The notes beneath the pieces are model-generated. The model was not told where the DNA came from. It did no database searches and worked only from the letters and a program-made list of their open reading frames with translations. A program made the translations under genes and the position numbers. DNA of 64,000 nucleotides from 66-474 sp035281745 (lineage in GTDB: Bacteria > Pseudomonadota > Gammaproteobacteria > Xanthomonadales > Rhodanobacteraceae), in the NCBI GenBank assembly GCA_035281745.1, contig DATEDI010000026.1, positions 124,001-188,000 on the forward strand, in the 5' to 3' direction. Shown piece by piece: positions 1-12,016 of the stretch; position 1 is the first letter of the stretch; every line of letters starts with the position of its first letter.

Positions 1-30
1 GAAAAGCGTAACAGCGATGCACCGAGGGGA

Positions 31-1179
31 TTACTTGCGCGCTTCCGGTCGCAGGTCCCGGGTTCCACGTGCCGGTTCTTCCACGTATTCGACCACTTCG
101 AGACCGAACCCCGAAAGCCCCACCAGCTTGCGCGGCGTACCCAGCACGCGCAGGCGGTGCACGCCAAGGTCGGCCAGGATCTGCGCGCCCAGTCCGAGCT
201 GACGCCATTCGCGCTGCGCGGCGGTCTTGCGCCCGGTTTCCGGCGGGTCCGCCATTTCGCGATTCAGGCGTGCGAGCACGCCGTCGGAAGTCTCCTCGGC
301 GGCAAGCACCACCACCACGCCACGACCTTCAGCGGCGACGCGGCGCAGCGCCGCGGTCATGGTCATGCCGAGATCCTCGCGCTCGAGGTGCAGCACATCG
401 GACAACGTGTTGCGCACGTGCACGCGCGTCAGCACCGGCGTGTTGTCGTCGACAGCGCCGCGCACCAGCGCAAAGTGCAGGTCGTCGCGCAAACGGTCGC
501 GCCATGCGAGCAACCGGAACGCCCCGAATTCGGTTTCGACATCGGATTCGTGCACGCGCTCGATCGTCTTTTCGGTCGCCAGCCGATAGCGGATGAGGTC
601 GGCGATGCTGCCGATCTTGAGCCCGTGCTTCGCGGCAAAGGTTTCGAGGTCCGGCCGCCGCGCCATCGAGCCGTCCTCGCGCAGGATTTCCACCAGCGCC
701 CCGGCCGGCATGCAGCCAGCCAGCACCGCAAGGTCCACCGCGGCTTCGGTGTGGCCGGCGCGCGTCAACACGCCGCCGGGTTGCGCTTCCAGCGGAAACA
801 CGTGGCCCGGCTGCACCAGATCGGCGGATTTGGCATCGGGCGCCACCGCGACCTGGATGGTGCGCGCGCGATCGTGCGCGGAAATACCAGTGGTGACGCC
901 ACTCGCGGCTTCGATCGATGCCGTGAAGTTGGTGTGGTAGGCCGAACCGTTGTCGCGCACCATCGGCTGCAGGCCGAGCCGGCGGCAGCGCGCCTGGTCC
1001 AGCGCGAGACAGATCAACCCGCGGCCCTCGCGAGCCATGAAGTTGACATCCTCGGCGCGCACCTTGTCGGCGGCCATGATCAGGTCGCCTTCGTTCTCGC
1101 GGTCCTCGTCGTCCAGCATCACCACCATGCGGCCGGCGGCGATCTCGTCCAGCAGTTCGGGAATGGCAGAAAAACTCAT
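31..1179 (-). CDS. ribB: 3,4-dihydroxy-2-butanone 4-phosphate synthase with degenerate GTP cyclohydrolase II-like tail
   Basis: Makes the four-carbon unit of riboflavin from ribulose 5-phosphate. The N-terminal half carries the RibB signature DDEDRENEGDLIMAA and the later GHTEAAVDL motif. The C-terminal half aligns with the RibA fold (TPVLTRVH, then DVLHLE) but lacks the cysteines that bind zinc in active GTP cyclohydrolase II, so that domain is probably not catalytic, as in other RibB-X proteins. The start at 1179 (MSFSAIPELL) fits the family; an in-frame ATG at 1209 would add ten residues. It lies 56 nt downstream of ribE and is probably co-transcribed under the FMN riboswitch. Confidence 0.9.
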   Translation of the reverse strand: MSFSAIPELLDEIAAGRMVVMLDDEDRENEGDLIMAADKVRAEDVNFMAREGRGLICLALDQARCRRLGLQPMVRDNGSAYHTNFTASIEAASGVTTGISAHDRARTIQVAVAPDAKSADLVQPGHVFPLEAQPGGVLTRAGHTEAAVDLAVLAGCMPAGALVEILREDGSMARRPDLETFAAKHGLKIGSIADLIRYRLATEKTIERVHESDVETEFGAFRLLAWRDRLRDDLHFALVRGAVDDNTPVLTRVHVRNTLSDVLHLEREDLGMTMTAALRRVAAEGRGVVVVLAAEETSDGVLARLNREMADPPETGRKTAAQREWRQLGLGAQILADLGVHRLRVLGTPRKLVGLSGFGLEVVEYVEEPARGTRDLRPEARK

Positions 1180-1235
1180 CGGAGAATGCTCTTGTTGAAA
1201 GTCGGACATGGAGGTCCGTTTTTTGATTTACGCAA

Positions 1236-1835
1236 TCATGGACGATCGCAGAAACGAAGCCGTTCGACGTAGCGCGCCAGCACGTCGATTTCGAGATTCA
1301 CGCGATCGCCTGCGCGCCGGTCGCCGAACGTGGTGTGCTCGACCGTATGCGGAATCAGATTCAGGCCGAAGCGCGCACCATCCACCGTATTGACGGTGAG
1401 GCTGACGCCATCCACGCACACCGAACCCTTGGCCGCGATGTAGCGGGCCAGTGCCGGTGGCGCCTCGATGATCCAGCGTTGCGAACGCGCATCGGGCTCG
1501 ACCGAGACAATGCGGCCGACGCCATCGACGTGCCCCGAGACCAGATGGCCGCCGAGGCGGTCCGACAAACGCAACGCTTTTTCCAGGTTCACCCTGTCGC
1601 CCACGCCGAGATCTCCCAATGTCGTGAGGGCAAGACTTTCATTGGAAACGTCGAACGCCAGCGTGTCGCCTTCGTGCACAACCACGGTCAGGCAACAGCC
1701 CGACACCGCGATGCTGTCGCCCAGCGCGACATCGCTGGCGTGGAAGTCGGGCGCGACGATGCCGAGGCGCAAGTCGCCGCCGCGCGACTCGCTGCGGGTG
1801 ACACGGCCGGGGGCCTCGATGATGCCGGTAAACAT
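1236..1835 (-). CDS. ribE: riboflavin synthase alpha subunit
   Basis: Joins two 6,7-dimethyl-8-ribityllumazine molecules to give riboflavin. The 199-residue protein starts MFTGIIEAPGRV and shows the two-fold repeated lumazine-binding domain: an N-terminal copy with GCCLTVV and a C-terminal copy with GVSLTVN. Length is normal for the family. The ATG overlaps the stop codon of a 16-codon leader ORF (TGATG), and a GGAGG lies 8 nt upstream. The FMN riboswitch upstream implies repression when FMN is plentiful. Confidence 0.95.
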   Translation of the reverse strand: MFTGIIEAPGRVTRSESRGGDLRLGIVAPDFHASDVALGDSIAVSGCCLTVVVHEGDTLAFDVSNESLALTTLGDLGVGDRVNLEKALRLSDRLGGHLVSGHVDGVGRIVSVEPDARSQRWIIEAPPALARYIAAKGSVCVDGVSLTVNTVDGARFGLNLIPHTVEHTTFGDRRAGDRVNLEIDVLARYVERLRFCDRP

Positions 1836-1885
1836 CAGCGCGCCTCCGCGGTGAGGGCACCGGTGATCGGGAGGAAGCTGGTCAT
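1835..1885 (-). CDS. 16-residue leader ORF coupled to ribE
   Basis: A short ORF, MTSFLPITGALTAEAR, opens with ATG behind GGAGA at 7 nt spacing and ends in TGATG, sharing one base with the ribE start. It lies between the FMN riboswitch and ribE, and its Shine-Dalgarno is buried in the hairpin at 1890-1918. This suggests the switch controls the leader, and ribE follows by translational coupling. ribE also has its own GGAGG, so coupling is inferred, not shown. Confidence 0.45.
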   Translation of the reverse strand: MTSFLPITGALTAEAR

Positions 1886-1889
1886 GCAA

Positions 1890-1918
1890 CGTTCTCCGCG
1901 TGACACATGGCGAGAACG
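1890..1918 (-). promoter_or_regulatory. Shine-Dalgarno-sequestering hairpin, likely riboswitch expression platform
   Basis: On the minus strand CGTTCTC pairs with GAGAACG across a 15-nt loop. The 3' arm contains the GGAGA of the leader ORF, so pairing would hide the ribosome site. There is no U tract, so it is not a terminator. It lies about 40 nt downstream of the FMN aptamer. Confidence 0.45.
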
Positions 1919-1959
1919 CCCCAAGGCATGAGTCCGACCCGCGGACATTACCGCGATCG

Positions 1960-2126
1960 GACCGTCTTCGCTTCATCCGGACTTTCCGGCAGCGTTGACC
2001 TGCTGCCGACCGTCGGCTCCGGCATCTGACCGGATCTGCTGACCTTTCGCGGCTGCGAAAGCGCTCGCGGGCTTGTCCTTGCGAACCTACCGCCGGTGGG
2101 GACTTGCACCCCGCCCTGAAGACGTT
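1960..2126 (-). promoter_or_regulatory. FMN riboswitch (RFN element) upstream of ribE
   Basis: Read on the minus strand, the conserved aptamer blocks appear in order: GGGCGGGGUGCAAGUCCCC, ACCGGCGGUAGG, AGCCCGCGAGCG, GGUCAGCAGAUCCGGU, GCCGGAGCCGACGGU and AGUCCGGAUGAAGCGAAGACG-type closing sequence. The closing arm (GAAGACG) pairs with CGUCUUC at the start to form P1. Position and order match the FMN aptamer class and it lies directly before riboflavin genes. In Gram-negative bacteria these usually act on translation. Confidence 0.95.
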
Positions 2127-2237
2127 TCCGGCACTCGCCGGAATGCGCAGTCTAGCACTTCCGCCACCCGGCCACGTGCATGACTGCAAAGCGCCGCTGC
2201 GGCACTCATGCACCACGCCGATCTGTCGCGCAATTGG

Positions 2238-2257
2238 ACGTCCAGACGTCTGGACGT
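2238..2257. promoter_or_regulatory. perfect 20-bp palindrome upstream of the gltB promoter
   Basis: ACGTCCAGACGTCTGGACGT is a perfect inverted repeat. It ends about 10 bp before the proposed -35 box of gltB, a place typical for an activator site. It can also be read as three tandem 8-mers, GGACGTCC AGACGTCT GGACGTAA, the middle one identical to the enterobacterial met-box core. The binding protein is unknown. Confidence 0.55.
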
Positions 2258-2266
2258 AAAAACCTG

Positions 2267-2294
2267 TTGCCTTTTTGCTGCACCGCACTATAGT
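2267..2294 (+). promoter_or_regulatory. putative sigma-70 promoter of gltB
   Basis: TTGCCT and TATAGT separated by 16 bp, about 30 bp before the gltB start codon at 2325. Read by eye only. Confidence 0.4.
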
Positions 2295-2324
2295 CGGAAT
2301 CGAGCCCCGGACGGAGCGACGACG

Positions 2325-7019
<4,695 letters not shown>

Positions 7020-7032
7020 AGGAGCCGAGCGC

Positions 7033-8496
7033 ATGAGCAAGATCACCGGCTTTCTCGAATTCGGGCGCGAACCCGATGTCGTCGAAGCACCGACCGCACG
7101 CAAGCGCCACTGGCGGGAATTCCTGCGCCAGCTCGACGACGAACCCGCACGTCGCCAAGCCGCGCGCTGCATGGATTGCGGCATTCCGTTCTGCCACCAC
7201 GGCTGTCCCGTCCACAACGTGATTCCGGACTTCAACGATCTCGTTTACCGGCAGGACTGGCAGCGTGCGCTGGAGGTGCTGCACGCGACCAACAACTTTC
7301 CCGAGTTCACCGGGCGCATCTGCCCTGCACCGTGCGAAGCGGCGTGCACGCTCAACATCGCCAGCGACCCGGTCGGCATCAAATCGATCGAACACAAGAT
7401 CATCGATCGCGGCTGGGAAGAAGGCTGGGTAGTGCCGCAGCCTCCCGCACGCAAATCGGGCAAGCAGGTGGCGATCGTGGGTTCGGGGCCATCCGGACTC
7501 GCCGCCGCGCAGCAACTCGCGCGCGCCGGGCACGAGGTCACCGTGTTCGAGAAAAACGATCGGGTCGGCGGCTTGCTGCGTTATGGCATTCCCGACTTCA
7601 AGCTCGAGAAGTCGCACATCGATCGGCGCATCGGGCAAATGCACGCCGAGGGTGTCGCATTTCGCACCGGCGTGTACGTGGGTGCTGCCGCCGATGCGGA
7701 CGGCAACGGCCAGCGCGAAAGCATCGCCCCGGCGCGACTCATGCAGGACTTCGACGCGGTCGTGCTTGCCGGCGGCGCGGAAACGCCGCGCGACCTTCCC
7801 GTTCCCGGCCGCGAACTGGCGGGTGTGCATTTCGCGATGGATTTCCTGCCGCAGCAGAACCGGATCAACGCCGGCGACGCGGTCGACGGGCAAATCGTGG
7901 CAGCCGGCAAGCATGTGGTGGTGATTGGCGGCGGCGATACCGGCTCGGACTGCGTGGGCACGTCCAACCGCCAGGGCGCCGCGTCCGTCACCCAATTCGA
8001 ACTGCTGGCGCAGCCACCGCACCAGGAAAACAAGCCACTCACTTGGCCATATTGGCCGCTGAAATTACGCACCTCCAGTTCGCACGAGGAAGGCTGCCGG
8101 CGCGACTGGTCGGTCGCGACCCGATGCTTCAATGATGATGGACAGGGACGCGTCGCAAGCCTCACCGCGGTGCGACTGCAGTGGCAGGACCGCGAGATGA
8201 TCGAAGTACCCGACAGCGAATTCACGATCCGCGCCGAACTGGTGCTGCTGGCGATGGGCTTCGTTTCGCCGCGACAGGAGGTGCTGGACGCCTTCGGCGT
8301 GGAAGCGGACGCACGCGGCAACGCGAAAGCGGCAACCGACGGCGCTGCCGGTTACCGCACCAGCGTCGACAAGGTGTTCGTCGCCGGCGACATGCGACGT
8401 GGCCAATCACTGGTGGTATGGGCGATCCGCGAAGGCCGCCAGTGCGCCCGCGCGGTCGACCTGTACCTGATGGGAACGACGGCGCTTCCCGACTAG
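7033..8496 (+). CDS. gltD: glutamate synthase (NADPH) small subunit
   Basis: Beta subunit of GOGAT: accepts electrons from NADPH and passes them to GltB. The 487-residue protein has the N-terminal Fe-S cysteines C46, C49, C54 and C58 (CMDCGIPFCHHGC) and a second cluster CPAPCEAAC. An FAD Rossmann motif (VAIVGSGPSGLAAAQQLARA) and an NADPH motif (VVVIGGGDTGSDC) follow. The ATG at 7033 has AAGGAG upstream and follows gltB closely. Its TAG stop shares CTAG with the stop of the convergent ribD. Confidence 0.97.
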   Translation: MSKITGFLEFGREPDVVEAPTARKRHWREFLRQLDDEPARRQAARCMDCGIPFCHHGCPVHNVIPDFNDLVYRQDWQRALEVLHATNNFPEFTGRICPAPCEAACTLNIASDPVGIKSIEHKIIDRGWEEGWVVPQPPARKSGKQVAIVGSGPSGLAAAQQLARAGHEVTVFEKNDRVGGLLRYGIPDFKLEKSHIDRRIGQMHAEGVAFRTGVYVGAAADADGNGQRESIAPARLMQDFDAVVLAGGAETPRDLPVPGRELAGVHFAMDFLPQQNRINAGDAVDGQIVAAGKHVVVIGGGDTGSDCVGTSNRQGAASVTQFELLAQPPHQENKPLTWPYWPLKLRTSSSHEEGCRRDWSVATRCFNDDGQGRVASLTAVRLQWQDREMIEVPDSEFTIRAELVLLAMGFVSPRQEVLDAFGVEADARGNAKAATDGAAGYRTSVDKVFVAGDMRRGQSLVVWAIREGRQCARAVDLYLMGTTALPD

Positions 8497-9680
8497 GCCC
8501 GCCGCAACAGCAGCCGCAAGTCTTCACCCACGCGGCGTTGTTCGATTACGCGCAGATGATGGCGGGCCGCCATGTCTGCGAGCGGCAGCAAGGCCAACAA
8601 TGGCCGCGCATGGTCACCCAGGAAGACGGGCGCAATGTACAGCAGCAATTCGTCGACGAGATTTTGCTCAAACAAGGTGCCGCACAGCGCAGGGCCGGCC
8701 TCGACCTGCAATTCGTTGACCTGTCGATCCGCAAGCATTCGCAGTGCCGCGGCAAGATCGATGTGGCCGTTCGCAGCCATTGGTACGTCCACGAGTTCGG
8801 CCCGGCCGTAACGCCCATCTTTGGGTTTCACGCCGGGCGCATGCAGCACCAGCGTCGGCGCGCTGTCGTCGAGCAGATGCGCGTCCGTCTCCAGCGCATC
8901 GAGGCGCGCATCCAGCACCACGCGCATGGGGGAAACGAAACTTCTCGCCTCTCCCTCCGGGAGGAGGCGATTGGAATCCTGCATGCCCTCACCCTTGCCC
9001 CGGAGCGAGAGGGGTTCAAAGCCAGGCAGCCGCACCGTCAAACGCGGATCATCCGCGCGCGCGGTACCGGCGCCCGTCAGGATCGCCGAACTGCGTGCGC
9101 GCCAGCGTTGCACATCGGCGCGCGCCGCTTCGCCGGTGATCCATTTCGATTCGCCGTTGGCGAGTGCGGTACGGCCGTCCAGGCTCATCGCCAACTTCAC
9201 GCGCACCCACGGGCGCCCGCGTTCGAAGCGCGAAAAAAAACCGCGATTCAGCTCGCGCGCCGCGTCACGCGTCAAGCCGGTTTCCACGGTAATGCCAGCT
9301 TCGCGCAAGCGCTGGATGCCCGCTCCCGCGACCTTCGGATTGGGGTCTTCGGAGGCGCATACGACCCGCGCAATGCCGGCTTCGATCAGCGCGTCCGCGC
9401 ACGGCGGCGTACGGCCATGGTGCGCACAAGGTTCGAGGGTGACGTACGCCGTCGCGCCGCGCACGCGCCCGCCCGCAGCACGCAATGCGAACACCTCCGC
9501 GTGCGGTTCGCCTGCGCGCTGGTGCCAACCCTCGCCGACGATTTCTCCGCCGTGTGCGATCACGCAACCGACGCGCGGATTGGGTTGCGTCGTGAACAGG
9601 CCGCGTTCGGCGAGGCGCAGCGCGCGCGCCATCAGGGCATGATCGGTGGCGGAAAGAATGGGGGCAGAGTCACTTTTCAT
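8493..9680 (-). CDS. ribD: bifunctional riboflavin deaminase/reductase RibD with repeat-derived insert
   Basis: Carries out the deamination and reduction steps that follow GTP cyclohydrolase II. The deaminase domain has HAE at 60-62, C85 and C94 (PCAHHGRTPPC). The reductase domain begins near residue 150 (VKLAMSLDGRTA, ADDPRLTV). Residues of about 221-251 (GFEPLSLRGKGEG to SFVSP) are not expected in the family. They are encoded by an R2 repeat at 8930-9025, which keeps the frame, between LTVRLPG and MRVVLDARL. The first seven codons (MKSDSAP) match the neighbouring GACTCTGACCCC repeat, so the native start may have been replaced. The gene is separated from ribE/ribB by gltBD. Confidence 0.93.
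   Translation of the reverse strand: MKSDSAPILSATDHALMARALRLAERGLFTTQPNPRVGCVIAHGGEIVGEGWHQRAGEPHAEVFALRAAGGRVRGATAYVTLEPCAHHGRTPPCADALIEAGIARVVCASEDPNPKVAGAGIQRLREAGITVETGLTRDAARELNRGFFSRFERGRPWVRVKLAMSLDGRTALANGESKWITGEAARADVQRWRARSSAILTGAGTARADDPRLTVRLPGFEPLSLRGKGEGMQDSNRLLPEGEARSFVSPMRVVLDARLDALETDAHLLDDSAPTLVLHAPGVKPKDGRYGRAELVDVPMAANGHIDLAAALRMLADRQVNELQVEAGPALCGTLFEQNLVDELLLYIAPVFLGDHARPLLALLPLADMAARHHLRVIEQRRVGEDLRLLLRRA
8930..9025. repeat. R2 palindromic repeat inside ribD
   Basis: Contains CTCTCCCTCCGGGAGGAG and CCCTCACCCTTG followed by GAGAGGGGTTCAAA, the signature of the R2 elements found between genes elsewhere in the window. It lies within the reductase domain coding region and is translated without a stop. 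Confidence 0.7.
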
Positions 9681-9694
9681 GCGGAATGCTAAAA

Positions 9695-9768
9695 GCTGGG
9701 GTCAGAGTCGTTTTTCTTGCAAGATGCGTCTTGCACGCGCGGTTTGATTGAAAAATGACTCTGACCCC
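9695..9768. repeat. GGGGTCAGAGTC inverted repeat element
   Basis: GGGGTCAGAGTCGTTTTT at 9698-9715 is mirrored by AAAAATGACTCTGACCCC at 9751-9768. Between them TGCAAGA TGCG TCTTGCA forms a second perfect hairpin. It separates nrdR from ribD and could act as a terminator, since the arms adjoin T/A tracts. A third partial copy overlaps the ribD start (9662-9680). Confidence 0.75.
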
Positions 9769-9771
9769 TTT

Positions 9772-10296
9772 TCAGCGCTTCTTGTTCTTGTCGATCGGCA
9801 CCACCGCGCCACCGATCAGCGGCAACTGGCTTTCGCTGGCGGGCAGCTCGTGTTCGAGACGATCGAGTTCCTCGCGAAAGTCCGCGACGTCCTCGAACGA
9901 GCGATACACCGACGCATAACGCACGTAGCCGACGTGGTCGAGCTTGCGCAACTCTGCCATCACGAGTTCACCGATCCGGCGCGACGGCAGTTCGCGCTCG
10001 GTGGACACACGCAACTGTCGCACCACCGCGCGTACTGCCGCTTCGATGCGCTCCTCGGTAACAGGCCGCTTGTGCAGCGCGCGGTCGAAGCCAGTGCGCA
10101 ACTTGCGAGCGTCGAACGCTTCGCGCCGACCATCGCCCTTGATGATCGCCGGCAGCTTCAATTCCACGGTCTCGACCGTGGAAAACCGCTCGCCGCACGA
10201 CGGGCACTCGCGGCGCCGGCGGATGGTCGAACCTTCCTCCGAAACGCGCGAATCGATCACGCGAGTGTCGATGTTCTGGCAGAAGGGACAATGCAT
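9772..10296 (-). CDS. nrdR: transcriptional repressor NrdR
   Basis: Zinc-ribbon and ATP-cone repressor of ribonucleotide reductase genes. The zinc ligands C3, C6, C31 and C34 (CPFC, CPSC) are followed by the ATP-cone domain (about residues 49-139: KGDGRREAFDARKL, GYVRYASVYRSF). The 174-residue length is usual. The start shares one base with the stop of the upstream small ORF (TGATG). It lies in the common glyA-nrdR-ribD order. Confidence 0.96.
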   Translation of the reverse strand: MHCPFCQNIDTRVIDSRVSEEGSTIRRRRECPSCGERFSTVETVELKLPAIIKGDGRREAFDARKLRTGFDRALHKRPVTEERIEAAVRAVVRQLRVSTERELPSRRIGELVMAELRKLDHVGYVRYASVYRSFEDVADFREELDRLEHELPASESQLPLIGGAVVPIDKNKKR

Positions 10297-10538
10297 CAGT
10301 TCGAGGAGCGGGAACGGGGAACAGGAAACGGGGACAAGGGGGCCGTGTCCTTTTGACTCGGCGCACGCTTCATGGCGTGCAGCAACTTGTGCACACCCCG
10401 GAGCTTCCGCATCAACTGGGATGTCAGGCCGTAACGTTCATCTCCAGGGAAACGCTTGGTGACGCCATAAACCAACTCGGCAAGCACGAGCGCTTCCTGC
10501 CAAACCTTGAGTTCACGATAGTCCGAAACGGGCGCCAT
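10296..10538 (-). CDS. truncated four-helix-bundle (S23/IVP-like) protein
   Basis: MAPVSDYRELKVWQEALVLA and RFPGDERYGLTSQL match the first two helices of the four-helix-bundle family related to the 23S rRNA intervening-sequence protein. The usual continuation (RRAAVSIPSNIAEG type) is missing; the tail RAPSQKDTAPLSPFPVPRSRSSN is partly encoded by flanking GTTCCC repeats. It is probably a degraded copy of about 80 residues. It sits between glyA and nrdR, exactly inside a pair of inverted GGGAAC-rich arms. A longer upstream start exists at 10607 but overlaps glyA. Confidence 0.5.
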   Translation of the reverse strand: MAPVSDYRELKVWQEALVLAELVYGVTKRFPGDERYGLTSQLMRKLRGVHKLLHAMKRAPSQKDTAPLSPFPVPRSRSSN

Positions 10539-10571
10539 CTTCACTCCCTGTTCCCTGTTCGCTGTTCCCGC
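10308..10571. repeat. inverted GGGAAC-rich arms bracketing the four-helix-bundle gene
   Basis: The left arm GCGGGAACGGGGAACAGG (from 10308) and the right arm CCTGTTCGCTGTTCCCGC (to 10571) are imperfect inverted repeats of about 26 bp. Together they delimit a cassette of about 264 bp between glyA and nrdR. Confidence 0.6.
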
Positions 10572-10572
10572 T

Positions 10573-11841
10573 TCACCCATACACCGGAAACTTTGCGCAC
10601 TGCGCATTCACCAGCGCGCGCACGTTGTCGATCACCTTGTCGTCCTTGGGCGCGTCCAGCACGTCGGCGACCCAACCGGCGAGTTCGATGCAATCGGTTT
10701 CCTTGTAGCCACGGGTGGTGACGGCCGGGGTGCCGATGCGCAGGCCCGAGGTCACAAAGGGTTTTTGCGGATCGTTCGGCACCGCGTTCTTGTTGACCGT
10801 GATGTGGGCCTTGCCGAGCGCCGCCTCCGCGTCCTTGCCGGTGAGCGGCTTGCCGATCAGATCGACCAGGAACAGGTGATCCTCGGTGCCGCCGGAGACG
10901 ATCTTGTAGCCGCGGTCGCTCAGGGTCTTGGCCATCGCCTTGGCGTTCTTGACCACTTGTTGCTGATAGGTCTTGAACGACGGTTCCAGCGCTTCCTTGA
11001 ATGCCACGGCCTTGGCCGCGATCACGTGCATCAGCGGGCCGCCCTGGAGGCCGGGGAACACGATGGACTGCAATTTCTTCGTGATGTCCTCGGCGTGCTC
11101 GCCCATCGCGGCATTCTTGGCGACGATCAAACCACCGCGCGGACCGCGCAGGGTCTTGTGGGTGGTGGACGTGACGATGTGCGCGTGCGGCAGCGGCGAC
11201 GGATACACGCCGGCTGCGACCAGGCCCGCGACATGCGCCATGTCCACGAACAAGTAGGCGCCGACCTTGTCGGCGATCGCGCGGAAGCGCGCCCAATCCA
11301 TGATCTGCGAGTACGCGCTGAAACCTGCCACGACCATCTTCGGCTTGTGTTCGACGGCGAGTTTCTCGACCGCGTCGTAGTCGACCAGGCCTTCGTCGTT
11401 CACGCCGTACTGCACGGCATTGAAGAGCTTGCCCGAGAGGTTCGGCTTGGCGCCGTGGGTCAGGTGCCCGCCGTGCGCCAGCGACATGCCGAGGATCGTG
11501 TCGCCCGGCTGCAGCAACGCGAAGTAAACGGCCTGGTTGGCCTGCGAGCCCGAGTGCGGCTGCACGTTGGCGTAGTCGCAATCGAACAATTGCTTCAGGC
11601 GATCGATCGCCAGCGCCTCGGCCGCGTCCACGTACTGGCAGCCGCCGTAGTAGCGCTTGCCGGGATAGCCTTCGGCGTACTTGTTGGTCAGCACGCTGCC
11701 CTGTGCTTCCATCACGCGGGGACTCGCGTAATTTTCCGAAGCGATCAGTTCGACGTGGTCCTCCTGGCGCTGTTTTTCTTCCATGATCGCCTTGGCCAGC
11801 TCATCGTCGTAACCGGCAATCCGCATTTCGTGGCTGTACAT
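10573..11841 (-). CDS. glyA: serine hydroxymethyltransferase
   Basis: Interconverts serine and glycine and feeds one-carbon units to tetrahydrofolate; PLP enzyme. The 422-residue protein has ELIASENYASPRV near the N terminus, the GGHLTHG motif, and the PLP lysine K229 in TSTTHKTLRGPRGG. Length and start are normal. Its 3' end is followed directly by the repeat arm of the four-helix cassette. Confidence 0.97.
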   Translation of the reverse strand: MYSHEMRIAGYDDELAKAIMEEKQRQEDHVELIASENYASPRVMEAQGSVLTNKYAEGYPGKRYYGGCQYVDAAEALAIDRLKQLFDCDYANVQPHSGSQANQAVYFALLQPGDTILGMSLAHGGHLTHGAKPNLSGKLFNAVQYGVNDEGLVDYDAVEKLAVEHKPKMVVAGFSAYSQIMDWARFRAIADKVGAYLFVDMAHVAGLVAAGVYPSPLPHAHIVTSTTHKTLRGPRGGLIVAKNAAMGEHAEDITKKLQSIVFPGLQGGPLMHVIAAKAVAFKEALEPSFKTYQQQVVKNAKAMAKTLSDRGYKIVSGGTEDHLFLVDLIGKPLTGKDAEAALGKAHITVNKNAVPNDPQKPFVTSGLRIGTPAVTTRGYKETDCIELAGWVADVLDAPKDDKVIDNVRALVNAQCAKFPVYG

Positions 11842-11950
11842 CGCGATCCTCTGGCAGACAGGGCAACATCGGAATTCTAGCGGCTTTGCTTACCCGCCGC
11901 GTCGCGTGCGACAAGGGCCGCGCGCGCGCCTGCGCTGTCTTGGAATGTAA

Positions 11951-11972
11951 TGACAAATATTGTCGTTTGTCA
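11951..11972. promoter_or_regulatory. inverted repeat, candidate TetR operator
   Basis: TGACAAA-N8-TTTGTCA forms a perfect interrupted palindrome 45 bp upstream of the aldo/keto reductase start, in the divergent region with glyA. The second gene of the downstream operon is a TetR repressor, so autoregulation is a reasonable inference. Confidence 0.5.
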
Positions 11973-12016
11973 CTCGATGCATCATGATGGCGGCTGTCTT
12001 TTCCAGGAGCCCTGCA

